Source of the DNA: Pseudomonas multiresinivorans
GTDB taxonomy: Bacteria; Pseudomonadota; Gammaproteobacteria; Pseudomonadales; Pseudomonadaceae
Length of the DNA: 64,000 bases
NCBI RefSeq assembly: GCF_012971725.1
Contig: NZ_CP048833.1
Coordinates: 6,324,001-6,388,000, forward strand
Reading direction: 5' to 3'
Below, one piece after another: positions 1 through 7,962 of this stretch. Numbering within the stretch: the stretch's first letter is position 1; each line of letters begins with the position of its first letter. The notes beneath the pieces were generated by a model that was not told the DNA's origin, did no database searches, and saw only the letters and a list, made by a program, of their open reading frames with translations. The position numbers and the translations under genes are program-made.

Positions 1-484
1 GATCGAGAAGCTCAAGCTGCTCGCCGAAGGCCAGCAGATCGACGTCGATACCGTCCAGGCCGCCGTGGCCGACAGTGCGCGCTTCGATGTCTTCGGCCTG
101 ATCGATGCCGCCCTGAACGGCGAAGCCGCCCATTGCCTGCGCATGCTCGAAGGCCTGCGCGGCGAAGGTGTGGAGCCGCCGGTAATCCTCTGGGCGCTGG
201 CGCGGGAAGTTCGCGTGCTGGCCAGTCTCGCCCAGCAGTTCAGCCAGGGCGTGCCGCTGGACAAGGCCTTCAGCCAGTGTCGCCCGCCGATCTGGGACAA
301 GCGCCGCCCGCTGATGAGCAAGGCCCTGCAACGACACACCGCGCAACGCTGGAACCAGATGCTGCAGGACGCCCAATTGATCGATGCCCAGATCAAGGGC
401 CAGGCTCCCGGCAACGTCTGGAACAGCCTCGCCCGCCTCGCCCTGCTGGTCGCCGGCCAGCGCATCAGCCTGCCTTCGGCCTGA
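1..484 (+). CDS. holA: DNA polymerase III delta subunit, C-terminal part
   Basis: Only the last ~160 residues are present; the reading frame is open from base 2 and starts outside the window. The stretch matches the C-terminal helical collar region of HolA (FDVFGLIDAALNG, then the VILWALAREVRVL helix and a PGNVWNSLARLALL end). HolA is the clamp-loader subunit that opens the beta clamp. It lacks the P-loop-bearing N-terminus because of the window edge. The assignment rests on family memory and on the Pseudomonas neighbourhood (lipA and the cell-elongation genes nearby). The gene ends 93 bases before a REP palindrome. Confidence 0.85.
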   Translation, partial: IEKLKLLAEGQQIDVDTVQAAVADSARFDVFGLIDAALNGEAAHCLRMLEGLRGEGVEPPVILWALAREVRVLASLAQQFSQGVPLDKAFSQCRPPIWDKRRPLMSKALQRHTAQRWNQMLQDAQLIDAQIKGQAPGNVWNSLARLALLVAGQRISLPSA

Positions 485-576
485 TTGCGCCGTTTCATGC
501 CCCGAACGCGGGAGAGTGGCTGCAAAGACATCGCTGACGGCGCCCGCCCCTAAGTCACGCGATCTCCGAGGCACTC

Positions 577-602
577 TGTAGGAGCGAGCTTGCTCGCGAA
601 CC
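577..602. repeat. REP palindrome, single copy
   Basis: This is an imperfect palindrome with core GTAGGAGCGAGCTTGCTCGC followed by GAACC. The same element recurs at least ten more times in the window, mostly as inverted pairs. This copy is alone. It lies between the converging holA and MFS genes, where a REP hairpin can protect or end transcripts. Confidence 0.9.
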
Positions 603-619
603 GCCCAGCGCCAGGAGTC

Positions 620-1852
620 TCAGGACCGCGCCGGCACCGCCCGGTGCGCCTGCCCATCCGCCCGGTCCAGCGCCACACCACGGGTATCGCGGCCGGTGCT
701 GATCAGCACGCAGATGAGGATCGCCACCGTCCCAGCTACGATGGCCATCGCCGTGCCGTAGCTGTAACTCTTGGCAATTTCCGCCTGCAGCGGCGCGTTC
801 ACCGAAGCGATCAGGTTGCCCAACTGGTAGACGAACCCCGGCAACACCGCACGGGTTCCCACCGGCGCCAGTTCGTTGAGATAAGCCGGAATCACACCCC
901 AGGCACCCTGGACCATGAACTGCATGAGGAAGGCCCCCACGCCCAGCGCCACCGCGCCATGGCTGAAGGCCCATAGCGGCAGCACCGGCAATGCCAGCAG
1001 CGAGCCGCAGATGATCGCCTTCTTCCGCCCGATACGCTCGGACAGGCTGCCGAAGAGGATGCCCCCCAGGATCGCCGCGATGTTGTAGGCCACCGCGATC
1101 AGGCTGACCGTGTGCGTATCGAACCCGTGCTGCACCTTCAGGAAGGTCGGGTACAGGTCCTGCGTGCCATGACTGAAGAAGTTGAAGCAGGCCATCAGCA
1201 GCACGGCATACAGGCACAATTTCCACTGACTCCGCAGCACCGGCCACAGCGGTGTCGACTCCTTGCGTTCGCGCGCCGCCTGCCAGATCGGCGATTCCGG
1301 GACCTTGAACCAGATGAACACCACCAGCACCACCGGCAGGCAACCGACGATGAACATCCCGCGCCAGCCCAGCACCTCGAAGAATAGGCCGTAGATGATC
1401 GAGGCGATCAGGTAACCCGCGGGATAACCGGCCTGGAACAGCCCGGACACCATCCCGCGCGAGCGCTCGGGAATGGTTTCCATCGCCAGCGACGAGGCCA
1501 CGCCCCAGATTCCGCCCATGGCCACACCGTAGACCACCCGCAGGATCAGGAAGGTCGTCAGGTTCGGCGAGAACGCCGAGGCCAGCTCCAGCAGCGAGTA
1601 GATCAGGATGTTGATCATCAGCACCGGCCGACGCCCGTAACGCTCGGCCGCACGACCGAACAGGAGCGCGCCGATGGGCCGCACGGCCAGGGTCAACAGG
1701 ATCGCGAGCGATACCTGGGGCAGATCGACGTGGAAGGTCTGGGCAATATCGGTGAGGACGAAGACCAGAAGGAAGAAGTCGAAGGCGTCCAGCATCCAGG
1801 CGAGTACCGAAGCGATCACCACATTACGCTGGGTCGGGGACCATTGCTGCAT
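620..1852 (-). CDS. MFS transporter, SHS (lactate/sialate) type
   Basis: The product has 410 residues and about 12 membrane segments. It has the MFS A-type loop RPIGALLFGRAAERYGRRPVL between helices 2 and 3 and a second copy-like motif FGSLSERIGRKKA in the other half. The N-terminus (VIASVLAWMLDAFDFFLLVFVL) with its Asp-Ala-Phe-Asp run resembles the carboxylate-transporting AAHS/SHS families. The likely role is proton-coupled uptake of a small organic acid at the inner membrane; the substrate cannot be read from the sequence. The gene is monocistronic. Its upstream region carries a GTTAGC/GCTAAC dyad, so a dedicated repressor is plausible, but no regulator gene is adjacent. Confidence 0.8.
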   Translation of the reverse strand: MQQWSPTQRNVVIASVLAWMLDAFDFFLLVFVLTDIAQTFHVDLPQVSLAILLTLAVRPIGALLFGRAAERYGRRPVLMINILIYSLLELASAFSPNLTTFLILRVVYGVAMGGIWGVASSLAMETIPERSRGMVSGLFQAGYPAGYLIASIIYGLFFEVLGWRGMFIVGCLPVVLVVFIWFKVPESPIWQAARERKESTPLWPVLRSQWKLCLYAVLLMACFNFFSHGTQDLYPTFLKVQHGFDTHTVSLIAVAYNIAAILGGILFGSLSERIGRKKAIICGSLLALPVLPLWAFSHGAVALGVGAFLMQFMVQGAWGVIPAYLNELAPVGTRAVLPGFVYQLGNLIASVNAPLQAEIAKSYSYGTAMAIVAGTVAILICVLISTGRDTRGVALDRADGQAHRAVPARS

Positions 1853-1901
1853 GACGTATCTCCAGCCGGCGGCGCCGCAGTCCCTGCACGCCAGAGCGAT
1901 A

Positions 1902-1923
1902 GTTAGCCAGCTATTAAGCTAAC
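1902..1923. promoter_or_regulatory. Candidate operator upstream of the MFS gene
   Basis: Perfect 6-base arms GTTAGC and GCTAAC are separated by 10 bases, about 50 bases upstream of the MFS start codon. The spacing of one helical turn suits a dimeric regulator. Binding protein unknown; this is inference from symmetry only. Confidence 0.35.
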
Positions 1924-2030
1924 CGAGCTCCAGTACGCACCACAGCCGTCCGACTGAAAAGGTCTGTTACAAATTTTGCGACAAAGCGCCACAGTCACCT
2001 CGCAACCCGCAGGACCCGACCCCAACGACT

Positions 2031-2381
2031 TCACTCCCACTCGCGGACCTGACGCACCTCCACACAACCCAATCGCCCCGGAGGAATCTTCGCGGCGATA
2101 CGCTCCGCCTCCTCCATGCTCTGGGCCTCGATCAGGTAGAAACCGCCCAGTTGCTCCCGCGTCTCGGCGAATGGTCCATCCGTCACTGCCACCCTCTCGC
2201 CCTGCCCGCGCAGCGTGCGCCCCGTGGCGGTGGGCAGGAGCGCATTGGCGGCGATGTAGTTGCCGCTGCGGCGCAGTTGCTCGCTGTAGGTCATGCACTC
2301 GTCGACGATGCCGCGCAGTTCGGCCTCCGGCAGCCCTGCCGCCTTGTGTTCGTCGAAATAGATCATGCAGAGAAACTTCAT
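2031..2381 (-). CDS. YCII-related (DGPF) domain protein
   Basis: The product has 116 residues starting MKFLCMIYFDE, with the hallmark TDGPFAETREQLGGFYLIEA of the DGPF/YCII family and a C-terminal VRQVREWE end. Members are small alpha-beta barrel proteins often encoded beside ECF sigma factors; their enzymatic function is not established. The reading frame stays open far upstream, but the ATG used here is preceded by GAGGA at 8 bases and matches the family N-terminus. No sigma factor is adjacent. Confidence 0.85.
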   Translation of the reverse strand: MKFLCMIYFDEHKAAGLPEAELRGIVDECMTYSEQLRRSGNYIAANALLPTATGRTLRGQGERVAVTDGPFAETREQLGGFYLIEAQSMEEAERIAAKIPPGRLGCVEVRQVREWE

Positions 2382-2561
2382 CGCTCTGGTCCTCGTAGCT
2401 GTCCGTTGCGCCAGGAAGGTGCGCCGCAGCCAGCGTAGTCCCGAATCATCTTCCGCGGCCTTGGCCCAACCGCCGGCTGACCAAAGGCATTGGACAGGCG
2501 TGCCAGATAGGCGGAACATTTGCGCGCCGGCAACGGCGCCGGCCTCAACGAGGAAAGCCCC

Positions 2562-2714
2562 ATGGCGAAGAAATCCAAACGGCCGAACAAGGCCAAGTCC
2601 CTGATCGCACAGCCCCTGTTCCGCAGCCGCCAGGAACAGCCGGCCAAAGGCAAAGGCAGCTACCGCCGCGAAGCCTCCCGTAACTGGGAGGCTTCTTCGC
2701 TTCTGGCGGCCTGA
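2562..2714 (+). CDS. arfA: Alternative ribosome-rescue factor A
   Basis: The product has 50 residues, beginning MAKKSKRPNKAKSL, with the ArfA signature PLFRSRQ, then KGKGSYRR, then NWEAS. ArfA binds the empty mRNA channel of ribosomes stalled on non-stop mRNA and recruits RF2, backing up tmRNA. AGGA lies upstream of the ATG; a longer in-frame start at 2520 lacks family support. The last third of the gene contains a perfect 9-bp hairpin (2671-2694). In E. coli arfA a comparable hairpin makes the mRNA itself non-stop, so functional ArfA appears only when tmRNA fails. The same logic is inferred here. Confidence 0.88.
   Translation: MAKKSKRPNKAKSLIAQPLFRSRQEQPAKGKGSYRREASRNWEASSLLAA
2671..2694 (+). 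terminator. Intragenic hairpin/terminator within arfA
   Basis: Arms AAGCCTCCC (2671-2679) and GGGAGGCTT (2686-2694) are perfectly complementary around a 6-base loop. A pyrimidine-rich run (CTTCGCTTC) follows. The hairpin lies inside the coding sequence, about 18 bases before the stop codon, and encodes the conserved NWEAS segment. Termination or RNase III cleavage here would leave an mRNA without a stop codon. Confidence 0.7.
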
Positions 2715-2786
2715 AACAGCAGAAAACCTGAACCACCCCTGCCCTTTCGCTTTCAACCGGACAGCCACGCACCTGGAGGTCCAACC

Positions 2787-3086
2787 ATGAAAGCGCCCCT
2801 GATAGCCGCCATCCTCGCTCTTCCCTTCAGCCTCTCCGCCCATGCGTTCTGCTCCGACCAGGAAGCCGAAGCCAAGGGCAAGCAAGTCGCCGCCAAGGTC
2901 ACGGAAGTCACCCGCAGCGATCCCCAGCGCGCGCAGAAGCTCAACGAAAAACTCGCGGAAATGAAGAAGTCCCGTTCCAGCGAACAGCGCCCGGACGACT
3001 GTGCCGCCTACGACGACATGCTCAAGGAGCTCGATCAGAGCGCCCCGAAGGTCGACAAGGAAACCGGCGCCAGCCCCAAGCAATAA
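2787..3086 (+). CDS. Small secreted hypothetical protein
   Basis: The product has 99 residues with a clear Sec signal peptide (MKAPLIAAILALPFSLSAHA, cleavage after AHA). The mature part is charged and helical, with a lone cysteine pair (Cys after the cleavage site and Cys in PDDCAAYDD) that could form a disulfide. GGAGG precedes the ATG. It probably sits in the periplasm. I recognise no domain. It lies between arfA and sltB3, on the same strand as both. Confidence 0.7.
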   Translation: MKAPLIAAILALPFSLSAHAFCSDQEAEAKGKQVAAKVTEVTRSDPQRAQKLNEKLAEMKKSRSSEQRPDDCAAYDDMLKELDQSAPKVDKETGASPKQ

Positions 3087-3266
3087 CCAGGATCGCGCCG
3101 GCACGAATGCCTTGACGGTTCACCAGCGGAGTCGGCCGTCCGGTGGCGGGAATTTTCCACCGCGGCCGCCGTCGAACCTTGCGTACCCGTCGTCTCTGCC
3201 CAGCGCAGACGCGTCACAAAGGCCATGTTAAGGTGGCCCCTCGCCTGCCAGTACCCGAGGAGAGCA

Positions 3267-4529
3267 ATGCGCAAGCCTGTTTCACCCGTTGTCGGCCAAC
3301 GCTGCCTGCTCGTCGCCGCCCTGTCCCTGGCCAGCTTCGGCCTGCTGACCTCCTGCACCGAGCCACCGCCCAAAGGCGCCGCCACCGAGCACGCGCAACC
3401 CACGCAGAGCTTCGCCCAATGGCGCGACGGCTTCCGCGCACAGGCGCTCGCCGCAGGTATCAGCGCATCGACCTTCGACAGTGCATTCGAAGGCATCGAG
3501 CCGGATGAATCGGTTGTCACTGCCGACCGCAGCCAACCCGAATTCAGCCGCCCCGTCTGGCAATACCTGGAAAGCACGGTGTCGCCCGCACGAGTACGCA
3601 ACGGACAGGACCGTCTGCAACAGAACGCCGAGGTACTGCAGCGCATCGACGCAACCTACGGCGTAGACCGCGAAGCTGTCGTGGCGATCTGGGGCATGGA
3701 GAGCAACTTCGGCCAGCAGATGGGCAGCAAGAACGTCATCCGCTCCCTCGCCACCCTGGCCTACGAGGGCCGTCGCCCGGACTTCGGCCGCGACCAGTTG
3801 ATCGCCGCGCTGCAGATCATCCAGCACGGTGACGTGCCCGCCAGCAACATGATCGGCTCCTGGGCCGGCGCCATGGGGCAAACGCAGTTCATTCCGACCA
3901 CGTACAACCACTACGCCGTGGACTTCGATGGCGACGGCCGCCGCGACATCTGGGGCTCGTCCCCCGACGCCCTGGCCTCCACCGCCAACTACCTGAAGAG
4001 CTCCGGCTGGCGGCAAGGCCAGAGCTGGGGATTCGAAGTGCGCCTACCGCAGGGCTTCGACTATGCCCAGGCCGACATGGACATCCGCAAACCGATGAGC
4101 GAATGGCTGCGCCAGGGCGTCAAAGTTGCCGCTGGCAACCTGCCGAGCGACCCGCAAGCCAGCGTCTCGCTGCTGTTGCCCGCCGGCTATCGCGGCCCGG
4201 CCTTCCTGGTGACGGATAACTTCCGTGCCATCCTCAAGTACAACAATTCGACATCCTACGCGCTCGCCGTGGGCCTGCTGGCCGACAGCTTCAAGGGCGG
4301 CGGACAACTGGCGGGGAGCTGGCCGCTGGAGGACACGCCGCTGAGCCGCTCAGAGCGTATCGAACTGCAGCAACTGCTGATGCAGCGCGGCTACCAGCCG
4401 GGAACTGCCGACGGCATCATTGGCGCCAACACCCGCAAGGCGATCCGGGCCTTCCAGCAGTCGATCGGCTCGCCGGCGGACGGCTATCCGACCCCGGCGC
4501 TACTGGGACAACTCCGGCAGAAGAGCTGA
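3267..4529 (+). CDS. sltB3: Membrane-bound lytic murein transglycosylase B family lipoprotein
   Basis: The product has 420 residues. It has a lipobox LTSC with acylated Cys30, then the SLT_2/MltB catalytic domain with IWGMESNFG (catalytic Glu145) and FDGDGRRDIWGSSPDALASTANYL, and a C-terminal PG_binding_1 domain (last ~60 residues, GYQPGTADGIIGANTRKAIRAFQ). It cleaves the MurNAc-GlcNAc bond non-hydrolytically. GAGGAG before the ATG at 3267 and the lipoprotein signal decide this start over an upstream one. The domain order (catalytic, then PG-binding) matches P. aeruginosa SltB3. A second MltB-type enzyme lies at 8985-10016. Confidence 0.9.
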   Translation: MRKPVSPVVGQRCLLVAALSLASFGLLTSCTEPPPKGAATEHAQPTQSFAQWRDGFRAQALAAGISASTFDSAFEGIEPDESVVTADRSQPEFSRPVWQYLESTVSPARVRNGQDRLQQNAEVLQRIDATYGVDREAVVAIWGMESNFGQQMGSKNVIRSLATLAYEGRRPDFGRDQLIAALQIIQHGDVPASNMIGSWAGAMGQTQFIPTTYNHYAVDFDGDGRRDIWGSSPDALASTANYLKSSGWRQGQSWGFEVRLPQGFDYAQADMDIRKPMSEWLRQGVKVAAGNLPSDPQASVSLLLPAGYRGPAFLVTDNFRAILKYNNSTSYALAVGLLADSFKGGGQLAGSWPLEDTPLSRSERIELQQLLMQRGYQPGTADGIIGANTRKAIRAFQQSIGSPADGYPTPALLGQLRQKS

Positions 4530-4532
4530 ACG

Positions 4533-4558
4533 AAAAAGGCGCCCAAGGGCGCCTTTTT
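4533..4558. terminator. Bidirectional rho-independent terminator
   Basis: A perfect GGCGCCC/GGGCGCC stem is flanked by A5 on the left and T5 on the right, so it works in both directions. It sits between the convergent sltB3 and lipA. An almost identical hairpin follows oprG at 39709. Confidence 0.9.
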
Positions 4559-4576
4559 CATTACGGAACTGGCCGC

Positions 4577-5572
4577 TCAACCAATCTTGGTGCCGTGCGC
4601 CTGCTGGTCGGCGTGGTACGAGGAACGTACCAGCGGGCCGGAAGCGACGTTCTTGAAGCCCATCTTCTCGCCTTCCTCGGCGAACCAGGCAAAGGTGTCC
4701 GGGTGGACGAAGCGCTGCACCGGCAGGTGGTTGCGCGAGGGCTGCAGGTACTGGCCGAGAGTGAGCATGTCGATGTCGTGCTCGCGCATGCGGTGCATGA
4801 CTTCGATGACTTCCTCGTCGGTCTCGCCCAGGCCGAGCATCAGGCCGGACTTGGTCGGTACGTGCGGAACCATCTGCTTGAACTTCTGCAGCAGGTCCAG
4901 CGACCACTCGAAGTCGGAGCCCGGACGGGACGATTTGTACAGACGCGGGACGGTTTCCAGGTTGTGGTTGAACACGTCCGGCGGCTCGTTGGCGGTGATT
5001 TCCAGGGCGATGTCCATGCGGCCACGATAGTCCGGCACCAGAGTTTCCAGCTGCACGCCCGGAGACAGCTTGCGGATCTCGCGCAGGCAGTCGGCGAAGT
5101 GCTGGGCGCCGCCGTCACGCAGGTCGTCGCGGTCCACCGAAGTGATCACCACGTATTTGAGACGCAGGTCGGCGATGGCGATGGCGAGGTTGGTCGGCTC
5201 GTCGACATCCAGCGGCTTCGGACGGCCATGGCCAACGTCGCAGAACGGGCAGCGACGGGTGCAGATGTCGCCCATGATCATGAAGGTCGCGGTGCCGCCG
5301 GAGAAGCACTCGCCCAGGTTCGGGCAGGAGGCTTCCTCGCAGACGCTGTGCAGCTTGTGCTTGCGCAGCAGTTGCTTGATACGGTCGACCTCGGGGGAAA
5401 CGGGGATGCGCACACGAATCCAGTCGGGCTTCTTCGGCAGTTCGTCGGTGGGGATGATCTTCACCGGAATGCGCGCGACCTTTTCCGCGCCGCGCAGCTT
5501 GACGCCGACTTCCACCTTGCCGGGTTTGGCGGCCGGGGCGGCCTGACCGGAGTTCTCCACAACAGTGCTCAT
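4577..5572 (-). CDS. lipA: Lipoyl synthase
   Basis: The product has 331 residues. It is a radical SAM enzyme that inserts two sulfurs into the octanoyl group on E2/GcvH domains. It carries the auxiliary-cluster cysteines Cys78, Cys83 and Cys89 (CEEASCPNLGECF), the radical SAM CxxxCxxC at Cys104, Cys108 and Cys111 (CTRRCPFCD), and the C-terminal RSSYHA serine ligand motif. The gene directly follows lipB with a 5-base gap, completing the de novo lipoylation pathway. The terminator at 4533 ends the transcript. Confidence 0.97.
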   Translation of the reverse strand: MSTVVENSGQAAPAAKPGKVEVGVKLRGAEKVARIPVKIIPTDELPKKPDWIRVRIPVSPEVDRIKQLLRKHKLHSVCEEASCPNLGECFSGGTATFMIMGDICTRRCPFCDVGHGRPKPLDVDEPTNLAIAIADLRLKYVVITSVDRDDLRDGGAQHFADCLREIRKLSPGVQLETLVPDYRGRMDIALEITANEPPDVFNHNLETVPRLYKSSRPGSDFEWSLDLLQKFKQMVPHVPTKSGLMLGLGETDEEVIEVMHRMREHDIDMLTLGQYLQPSRNHLPVQRFVHPDTFAWFAEEGEKMGFKNVASGPLVRSSYHADQQAHGTKIG

Positions 5573-5577
5573 CTAGG

Positions 5578-6222
5578 TTAGATCCCGCCCGTTAGGGTCT
5601 TCTGTGCCGCGTAGCCAAGGCGTTCGACGAGTTCGCCACGCAGGCGCTCGCGCACATCGGCCAATGCGATGGGGCCAGCCAGCTGACTGAGCTGGGTCAT
5701 GGCCATGCCTGCGTAACCGCAGGGATTGATGCGTCGAAAGGGTTCCAGGTCCATGTCCACGTTCAGAGCCAGGCCATGGAAGGAGCGGCCATTGCGGATG
5801 CGCAGGCCGAGGGATGCGATCTTCGCGCCGTCCACATAGACGCCCGGAGCATCGGGTTTGGACACAGCGGCAACACCGTAGCTGTCCAGCAGGCCGATAA
5901 GGCTCTGTTCGATGCGTGAGACGAGGTCGCGCACGCCGATGCCGGAGCGGCGCACGTCAAGCATCAGGTAGGCGACCAACTGGCCGGGGCCGTGGTAGGT
6001 CACCTGGCCGCCGCGATCGACCTGGACCACCGGAATGTCGCCGGGAAACAGCACGTGCTCGGCCTTGCCGGCCTGGCCCTGGGTGAACACGCGCTCGTGC
6101 TCGAGCAGCCAGACTTCATCGGGCGTGACGGGTTCGCGCTCGGCGGTGAAGCGCTGCATGGCGTGCCAGGTCGGCTCGTAGGGAAGGATGCCCAGCTCAC
6201 GAAAGCCCAGCGTTTCGCCCAT
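5578..6222 (-). CDS. lipB: Octanoyl-[ACP]:protein octanoyltransferase
   Basis: The product has 214 residues. It transfers octanoate from ACP to the lipoyl domain lysine. Motifs: RGGQVTYHGPGQL, the catalytic Lys134 in GAKIASLGLR, and the acyl-enzyme Cys168 in RRINPCGYAG. The start codon overlaps the stop of the upstream ybeD gene by one base (TGATG), indicating translational coupling. Confidence 0.97.
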   Translation of the reverse strand: MGETLGFRELGILPYEPTWHAMQRFTAEREPVTPDEVWLLEHERVFTQGQAGKAEHVLFPGDIPVVQVDRGGQVTYHGPGQLVAYLMLDVRRSGIGVRDLVSRIEQSLIGLLDSYGVAAVSKPDAPGVYVDGAKIASLGLRIRNGRSFHGLALNVDMDLEPFRRINPCGYAGMAMTQLSQLAGPIALADVRERLRGELVERLGYAAQKTLTGGI

Positions 6223-6521
6223 CAGAGCACCATGTGGACGCGGCCGGTGGCGCGCAGGTCTTTATGGATGTTCTGCAGTTGGTCGACGCCGGTGGCAGTG
6301 ATCAGCACCTGCACGGACAAGAAGCGGCCGTTGCGGCTGTCACGGGTGACCAGGGTGGTGATGTCGAGGTCCGGCGCGTGGCGCTGGATGACTTCGACGA
6401 CCAGATCCGGGAAGCCTTCCCCGGCGTCGCCGATGACCTTGATCGGATAGCGTTCGCAGGGGAACTCGATCTTCGGTGCGGGCTGTTCTGGGGTGTCAGC
6501 GGTATCAGGGGTATCAGTCAT
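6222..6521 (-). CDS. ybeD: DUF493 (YbeD) family protein
   Basis: The product has 99 residues. The core KIEFPCERYPIKVIGDAGEGF followed by ITTLVTRDSRNGRFLSVQVLITA is typical of YbeD, an ACT-like ferredoxin fold of unknown biochemical role that is regularly found between dacA/dacC and lipB. The reading frame is open upstream. The ATG at 6521 gives the usual family length, although no strong Shine-Dalgarno is visible. Confidence 0.88.
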   Translation of the reverse strand: MTDTPDTADTPEQPAPKIEFPCERYPIKVIGDAGEGFPDLVVEVIQRHAPDLDITTLVTRDSRNGRFLSVQVLITATGVDQLQNIHKDLRATGRVHMVL

Positions 6522-6709
6522 GGCTGTCGCGGGCGGATGGCCCGCCTCCGCATGAGCGTCCGGGTGGGGCGCTCCGGGTGGATCGGACGGCAACTGCCGG
6601 ACCACGGGGGGACCAGGCAGTTGCAGGCGGGCATTTTACCCGAGTTTGCGACTGCGCGGGCGGGTCAATCCCGGCCTTGTATACAAAAGTGCAAGGCCGG
6701 GACGGGCGG

Positions 6710-7867
6710 TCAGTTGAACAGACCGAAGAAGAACAGGCGGATGCTGTCCCAGATGCGGCGGAAGAAACCACCCTCTTCCACAGCGTTCAGGGCGACCAGA
6801 TCAGAGGTGCGGACGACCTTGTCACCCAGCTTGACCTCGACCTTGCCGATCACCTGGCCCTGCTGGATCGGCGCCATCAGGTTCGGTTCGACGACCATGT
6901 TGGCCTGCAGCTGCTTGAGCTGGCCGCGCGGTACGGTCATGGTCAGGTCTTCGGACAGGCCGGCCTTCACTTCGTGGTCGGAGCCTTTCCAGACCATGGC
7001 CTTGGTCAGCTCGGCGCCCTTCTTGTAGAAGGTCTGCGATTCGAAGAAGCGGAAGCCGTAGGTCAGCAGCTTCTGGGTCTCGGCAGCACGGGCCTGCTCG
7101 CTGTTGGTGCCGAACACCACGGCGATCATGCGCTGGCCGTCACGTACGGCGGAGGCCACCAGGCAGTAGCCGGCTTCGTCGGTGTGGCCGGTCTTCAGGC
7201 CGTCGACGGTCTTGTCGCGCCACAGCAGCAGGTTGCGGTTGGGCTGCTTGATGTTGTTCCAGAAGAACTCTTTCTGCGCGTAGATGGCGTAGTGGGTCGG
7301 CTCGCCATAGATGATGGCGCGAGCCAGGATGGCCATGTCCTTGGCGGACGAGTAGTGGTCCGGGTTGGGCAGGCCGGTGGCGTCCATGAAGTGGGAATTG
7401 CTCATGCCCAGCTTCTGCGCGGTGGTGTTCATCATGTCGGCGAAGGCATCTTCGCTGCCGGCGATGTGCTCGGCCAGGGCGACCGAGGCGTCGTTGCCGG
7501 ACTGAATGATGATGCCGTGCAGCAGGTCGCTCACCGAGACCTGGGAACCGACCTTGATGAACATGCGCGAACCGCCGGTGCGCCAGGCATGTTCGCTGAC
7601 GGTGACCAGGTCGGATTCGGCAATGCGGCCGCCTTCGATTTCCTTGGTGGCGATGTAGGCGGTCATCAGCTTGGTCAGGCTGGCCGGCGGCAGGCGCTCG
7701 TCGCCGGCGTTCTCGACCAGGATGTTGCCGCTGGCGCCGTCCATCAGCACCCAGGCCTTGGCCGCGAGTTGCGGGGCGGCGGGAACGACTTCAGCTGCCC
7801 AGCTGGCCACGGGGGCGCTGAACAGCACGAGCAAGGACAGGCGTTTGGCGAAGTTGAAGATGTTCAT
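6710..7867 (-). CDS. dacC: D-alanyl-D-alanine carboxypeptidase (PBP5/6 type)
   Basis: The product has 385 residues with a signal peptide cleaved near ASWA. The class-C PBP motifs are SLTK (Ser63, Lys66), SGN (123-125) and KTG (225-227). The C-terminal beta domain ends in an amphipathic helix (RRIWDSIRLFFFGLFN) that anchors the enzyme to the periplasmic face of the inner membrane. It trims pentapeptides to tetrapeptides. Some annotations call this gene dacA. It stands between rlpA and ybeD in the conserved elongation-lipoate series. Confidence 0.95.
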   Translation of the reverse strand: MNIFNFAKRLSLLVLFSAPVASWAAEVVPAAPQLAAKAWVLMDGASGNILVENAGDERLPPASLTKLMTAYIATKEIEGGRIAESDLVTVSEHAWRTGGSRMFIKVGSQVSVSDLLHGIIIQSGNDASVALAEHIAGSEDAFADMMNTTAQKLGMSNSHFMDATGLPNPDHYSSAKDMAILARAIIYGEPTHYAIYAQKEFFWNNIKQPNRNLLLWRDKTVDGLKTGHTDEAGYCLVASAVRDGQRMIAVVFGTNSEQARAAETQKLLTYGFRFFESQTFYKKGAELTKAMVWKGSDHEVKAGLSEDLTMTVPRGQLKQLQANMVVEPNLMAPIQQGQVIGKVEVKLGDKVVRTSDLVALNAVEEGGFFRRIWDSIRLFFFGLFN

Positions 7868-7962
7868 CCGTCTCTCTGGGGTTCACTAATGGTCAAACAA
7901 TCCCCCGCGGGGGATCTCGTGAGGCGGCCTCTATGTGCCGCTATCGCACGTACGGTGGAATC

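Noticed and set aside
2031..3104. 357-codon version of the YCII gene
   Set aside because: The upstream part is antisense to arfA and the secreted-protein gene. The ATG at 2381 with GAGGA gives the normal domain.
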